This document shows positions 42,688-45,635 of a DNA stretch of 45,635 nt, piece after piece (position 1 is the stretch's first letter; each line of letters starts with the position of its first letter). Source of the stretch: Balamuthia mandrillaris. Taxonomy: Eukaryota > Discosea > Longamoebia > Balamuthiidae. Both the position numbers and the translations under genes were made by a program. The stretch spans positions 1-45,635 of the forward strand of contig JAVKOQ010000383.1 of assembly GCA_031835245.1 (NCBI GenBank), in the 5' to 3' direction. The notes under the pieces are model-generated. The model did no database searches, was not told where the DNA came from, and saw nothing but the letters and a program-made list of their open reading frames with translations.

Positions 42688-43225
42688 GACGCTTTGTTCT
42701 TTCTTTTGTATAAATAAAAAGGAAACCAAATGGTTTTTAAAAAAGAAGAACGAGAAGAGCTATTTAAATTATGCCAACAACGTCGTCCTATGCTTCAGCA
42801 AAAGCGTGGCTTTTTCTTCGCTGCCCCCCCTTGACACGCAAGAACAAAAGAGAAGAGTTGCTGCTTTTCTTTCTTTCTTTTCTTTTTGTTAAATAAAGCT
42901 GTCGACAAGAAATCGGTTTTCCAACATTCTTCTCATTCTCATGCACGAGGGGTCGCTTCCGAGCGCCAATTCGAAATTTCGCATCGAAATGTTCCCGAAA
43001 ATTCATCTCTCAACCGGAGAAAAGAGCCGGACTGGACGCCGGAAAAACGTCGAAGAAAAGGAAGGCGTGCACCATACGAAGAAAGAAAGCGACCTGGTTC
43101 CATTGAAGCTGTTGTTTTGGCTTGGTAGCGACAACGCCAAAGTTTGTTTCTTGCAGCTTGTGATTCCCGGCTGACCTTCTTGATAGAGAACACGAAGCAA
43201 AACAAAAAATAAATAAAAATAACAA
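42688..43225. promoter_or_regulatory. Divergent region, ABCE1 / amine oxidase
   Basis: A 538-base spacer between two divergent starts. It has a TTTAAAT-like AT stretch near 42760, CTTT runs, TGTCGACA at 42900-42907 and A-rich DNA just before the oxidase ATG. Short overlapping ORFs around 42940-43250 are open on both strands but show no domain. Confidence 0.45.
42900..42907. promoter_or_regulatory. TGTCGACA palindrome
   Basis: Exact palindrome about 213 bases before the ABCE1 start and 319 before the oxidase start; fifth copy in the window. Confidence 0.35.
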
Positions 43226-45635
43226 ATGGCGGATAAAGTATGGGATGTCATCGTGATTGGTGCTGGCGTCTCCGGCCTCAGCGCTGCGGTTTATCTTGAC
43301 AAGGTTTGGTTTCTACGTTTTTGCTTTGTCCCTCTGGTGGTTTTTTACAAAACTCTTTCTCCAGTCAGGAGCGGATGTGCTGGTTCTTGAGGCCAGAGAT
43401 CGTGTTGGCGGACGGACCTGTTCCACCGATGTAACCCTTGATTACGGCACCAAGAAGAAGACCATACACTGCGACGTCGGCGGCGCGTACATTGGCCCGA
43501 CACAAGATCGCATTATGAGAATAGCCAAAGAATTTGGGGTGGAGACTTACCCTGTATTTGTTGAAGGTTTGGATTCAATGTGTGTGTGTGTGTTGTGTGT
43601 GTGTGTGTGTCTGCTCATTCTTTGTTCTTGTCTTTCCTTTTCTTCTTGTTCTTTCTTTTAATTTTCAGCTTGCGTTTCTTCTTGGTTGTGTTGACATACA
43701 GGAACGTCGATTGTAAACTTGCAGGGCAAACAAACAGAGTTCCCTGAAGGTTTGTGTTTTGTGCAAGCGCCTTTCCTGTGTTGTGGGCAACGTTTGTTAA
43801 AAGAGCTATTTTTTTCAAACAGGCGAATATCCTGCGTTCCCATGGAACGCTGTGTTGGATATGAACAACCTCGAACATGAGATGGGTAGGCTAAGCGAGA
43901 TGGTTTGTTTGAAAAGAAGAAGAGGGCGCAACAAGAGGAGAAGAGGAGAGATAGAAAAAATGAGAGGAGAGAAGCGGGAGAGCAATGTGTCAATGATGGG
44001 ATGTAGAGCTCACGTTGCATACTACATAGGTACCTCGCGATAAGCCTTGGCTCGCAGAGCACGCTGCTGAGTGGGATAAGATATCTGTGAAGGATTGGCT
44101 TGACAGAACGAGCTGGACCAAGTAAAGCATCTGTTTCCTTCCAGTCTTCGCGGAATGCTCTTAACCAAGTGTTTTTGTTTCTTTCTTTCATTTCTTGTTC
44201 TTTGTTTTTGTTTAATAGCGAAGCGAAAGATACAATCGGCTCAGCCATTGCTTCCTTGTTCTGCTCTGAGACAAACGAGATTTCCTTCCTTTACTTTTTG
44301 TGGTTTGTCAACTGTAATGATGGCTGGAAAAGAATCATCGGTACGTCCAACCTTTCCCGCAACCCTAGAGCAGTTTTTTTTAAAACCATTGGTTTGGTTT
44401 TCCATGTTTACTCAACCGCGCCTCAGACACTATCAATGGAGCTCAAGAAAGTAAGTTTGTTACAGGCTCTCAGTCGATATCTATCGCAATGGCCAAACGT
44501 CTTGGTACTTATTTTGTCCTTGCTCTTGTTTTATTCGTGCCATTTTCTTATTGATTCCATATTTTGTTTTAGGCGACCGCATTGTTCTAAATAGCCCTGT
44601 GAGATGTGTGGAGTGGAGCGACAAGGGTGTTACTTTAACTGTTTATCCTTCATCTAAAGCGGGACCCACTTTGTATAGAGCACGCTTTGTGATTGTAGCA
44701 CTCCCTCCTACCCTTTACAACACGTTAGGTACTGTCCCTTATTCCTGTATTTCATCTGTTCCCTTTTCGTCTGTGCTCTTCCTATGCTTCTCTGTCAAGT
44801 GCCTCTCTCCTCTTCATTTGTTCCCTGAACATATTTGTGTACAGGCTTTGAGCCGGGTCTTCCAGTACTAAAAAATCAAATGGCCCAACGCATGCCAATG
44901 GGCAGCATCATCAAAACCAACATGTACTACAAAAAACCTTTTTGGAGAGAAAAAGGTTATTCTGGGGTGATTATCAACGACCAGGGTCCAGTACTCTATG
45001 GTTATGATGACTGCAAACCTGTAAGCACATTCTTTCATCTCTCATCTCTCATCTCTCATCTCTCATCTCTCATCTCTCATCTCTCATCTCTCATCTCTCA
45101 TCTCTCATCTCTCATCTCTCATCTCTCATCTCTCATCTCTCATCTCTCATCTCTCATCTCTCATCTCTCATCTCTCATCTCTCATCTTCATCTCTCATCT
45201 CTCATCTCTCATCTCTCATCTCTCATCTCTCATCTCTCATCTCTCATCTCTCATCTCTCATCTCTCATCTCTATCTCTCATCTCTCATCTCTCATCTCTC
45301 ATCTCTCATCTCTCTTCCTTCATCTCTCATCTCTCATCTCTCATCTCTCATCTCTCATCTCTCATCTCTCCCTTTCTCTCATCTCTCATCTCTCATCTCT
45401 CATCTCTCATCTCTCATCTCTCATCTCTCATCTCTCATCTCTCTATCTCTCATCTCTCATTCTCATCTCTCATCTCTCTCTCCCTTTCTCTCATCTCTCA
45501 TCTCTCATCTCTCATCTCTCCCTTTCTCTCATCTCTCATCTCTCATCTCTCCCTTTCTCTCATCTCTCCCTTTCTCTCTGCAACCCAAAAGGATGGTTCT
45601 GCACATGCGTTGATGGGATTTGTGAACGCCAAGCA
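43226..45635 (+). CDS. FAD-dependent amine oxidase (MAO-like), 5' part
   Basis: Ten exons are visible (43226-43303, 43365-43566, 43702-43749, 43823-43902, 44030-44121, 44219-44340, 44427-44504, 44573-44728, 44845-45020, 45592 to the edge), all in phase; the gene runs off the right end. The enzyme oxidatively deaminates amines using FAD. The dinucleotide-binding motif is [17 protein letters not shown], followed by [33 protein letters not shown], the helical [55 protein letters not shown] (MAO has NGGQERKFVGGS), VALPPTL, and [23 protein letters not shown]. These match MAO-A/B order closely. The covalent-FAD cysteine and any C-terminal membrane anchor lie beyond the window. Nine introns in about 2.4 kb is the highest density here; intron 9 is inflated by a heptamer repeat. 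Confidence 0.95.
45036..45580. repeat. Heptanucleotide repeat (CATCTCT)n in oxidase intron 9
   Basis: About 540 bases of a 7-base unit with a few phase slips and CCCTTTCTCT interruptions that become frequent towards the right end. It fills nearly the whole 571-base intron; the other introns of this gene are 60-140 bases. The unit rotates to TCTCTCA and is pyrimidine-rich on the sense strand. Confidence 0.95.

Noticed and set aside
45036-45580. Telomere or CRISPR-like array
   Set aside because: The unit is a continuous 7-mer without spacers and sits between in-phase exons of the oxidase gene; it is an intronic satellite.
1-45635. tRNA, rRNA, transposon or viral-type elements
   Set aside because: I looked for tRNA B-box-like GTTCGAATC words, reverse-transcriptase, integrase and transposase motifs and long terminal or inverted repeats by eye and found none that held up. 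A covariance-model or profile scan could still find short ones.

Overview
The window is nuclear DNA from a unicellular eukaryote. Protein-coding genes are split by short GT-AG introns (about 55 supported in 16 genes), lie close together on both strands, and are surrounded by CT/GA simple repeats. The gene content fits a free-living amoeba: a talin-like RhoGAP, a RasGEF, CLASP, F-box proteins, long LRR proteins and Gln/His-rich proteins. A centramoebid amoebozoan such as Balamuthia is my guess; no rRNA or mitochondrial marker is present to prove it. I saw no bacterial operons, tRNA genes, CRISPR arrays, transposons or viral remnants.

Layout. 1-1.9 kb: a 23-residue LRR protein (+) with decayed repeats in front of it. 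1.9-4.4 kb: DCAF7/WDR68 WD40 adaptor (-, 7 exons). 5.1-7.2 kb: Gln/His-rich protein with a small N-terminal domain (+). 7.7-12.3 kb: DUSP-USP deubiquitinase with a C-terminal C2H2 finger (+). 12.6-15.6 kb: RasGEF (-). 15.9-16.4 kb: broken LRR paralogue (-). 16.6-19.1 kb: F-box-like protein of unknown role (+). 19.2-24.7 kb: RhoGAP with talin-like N-terminus and SH3 (-). 25.3-25.8 kb: 76-residue protein (-) with a tandemly duplicated 5' region. 26.4-26.7 kb: small membrane protein (-). 27.0-28.6 kb: intronless sirtuin fused to a CAP-like beta-helix domain (+). 29.1-32.4 kb: CLASP (+). 32.9-34.5 kb: Gfo/Idh/MocA oxidoreductase (+). 34.6-36.1 kb: TLC-domain membrane protein (-). 36.4-37.5 kb: F-box/SPRY protein (+), followed by its decayed tandem copy. 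38.4-40.1 kb: rhodanese-DSP phosphatase (-). 40.5-42.7 kb: ABCE1/RLI1 (-). 43.2 kb to the end: flavin amine oxidase (+), cut by the window edge.

The genes form no single pathway. Several are cytoskeletal or small-GTPase regulators (RasGEF, RhoGAP, CLASP, the CAP-like part of the sirtuin). Others serve ubiquitin signalling (DCAF7, USP, F-box proteins) or housekeeping (ABCE1).

Most unusual: the sirtuin-CAP fusion; the talin-like/RhoGAP/SH3 architecture; intron microsatellites that are almost always pyrimidine-rich on the sense strand and belong to one TCTC-based repeat family (TCTCTN hexamers, TCTCTCN heptamers); and a TGTCGACA palindrome recurring only in intergenic DNA. Exon borders were read by eye from reading frame, GT/AG sites and family alignment from memory; no transcript evidence was available.
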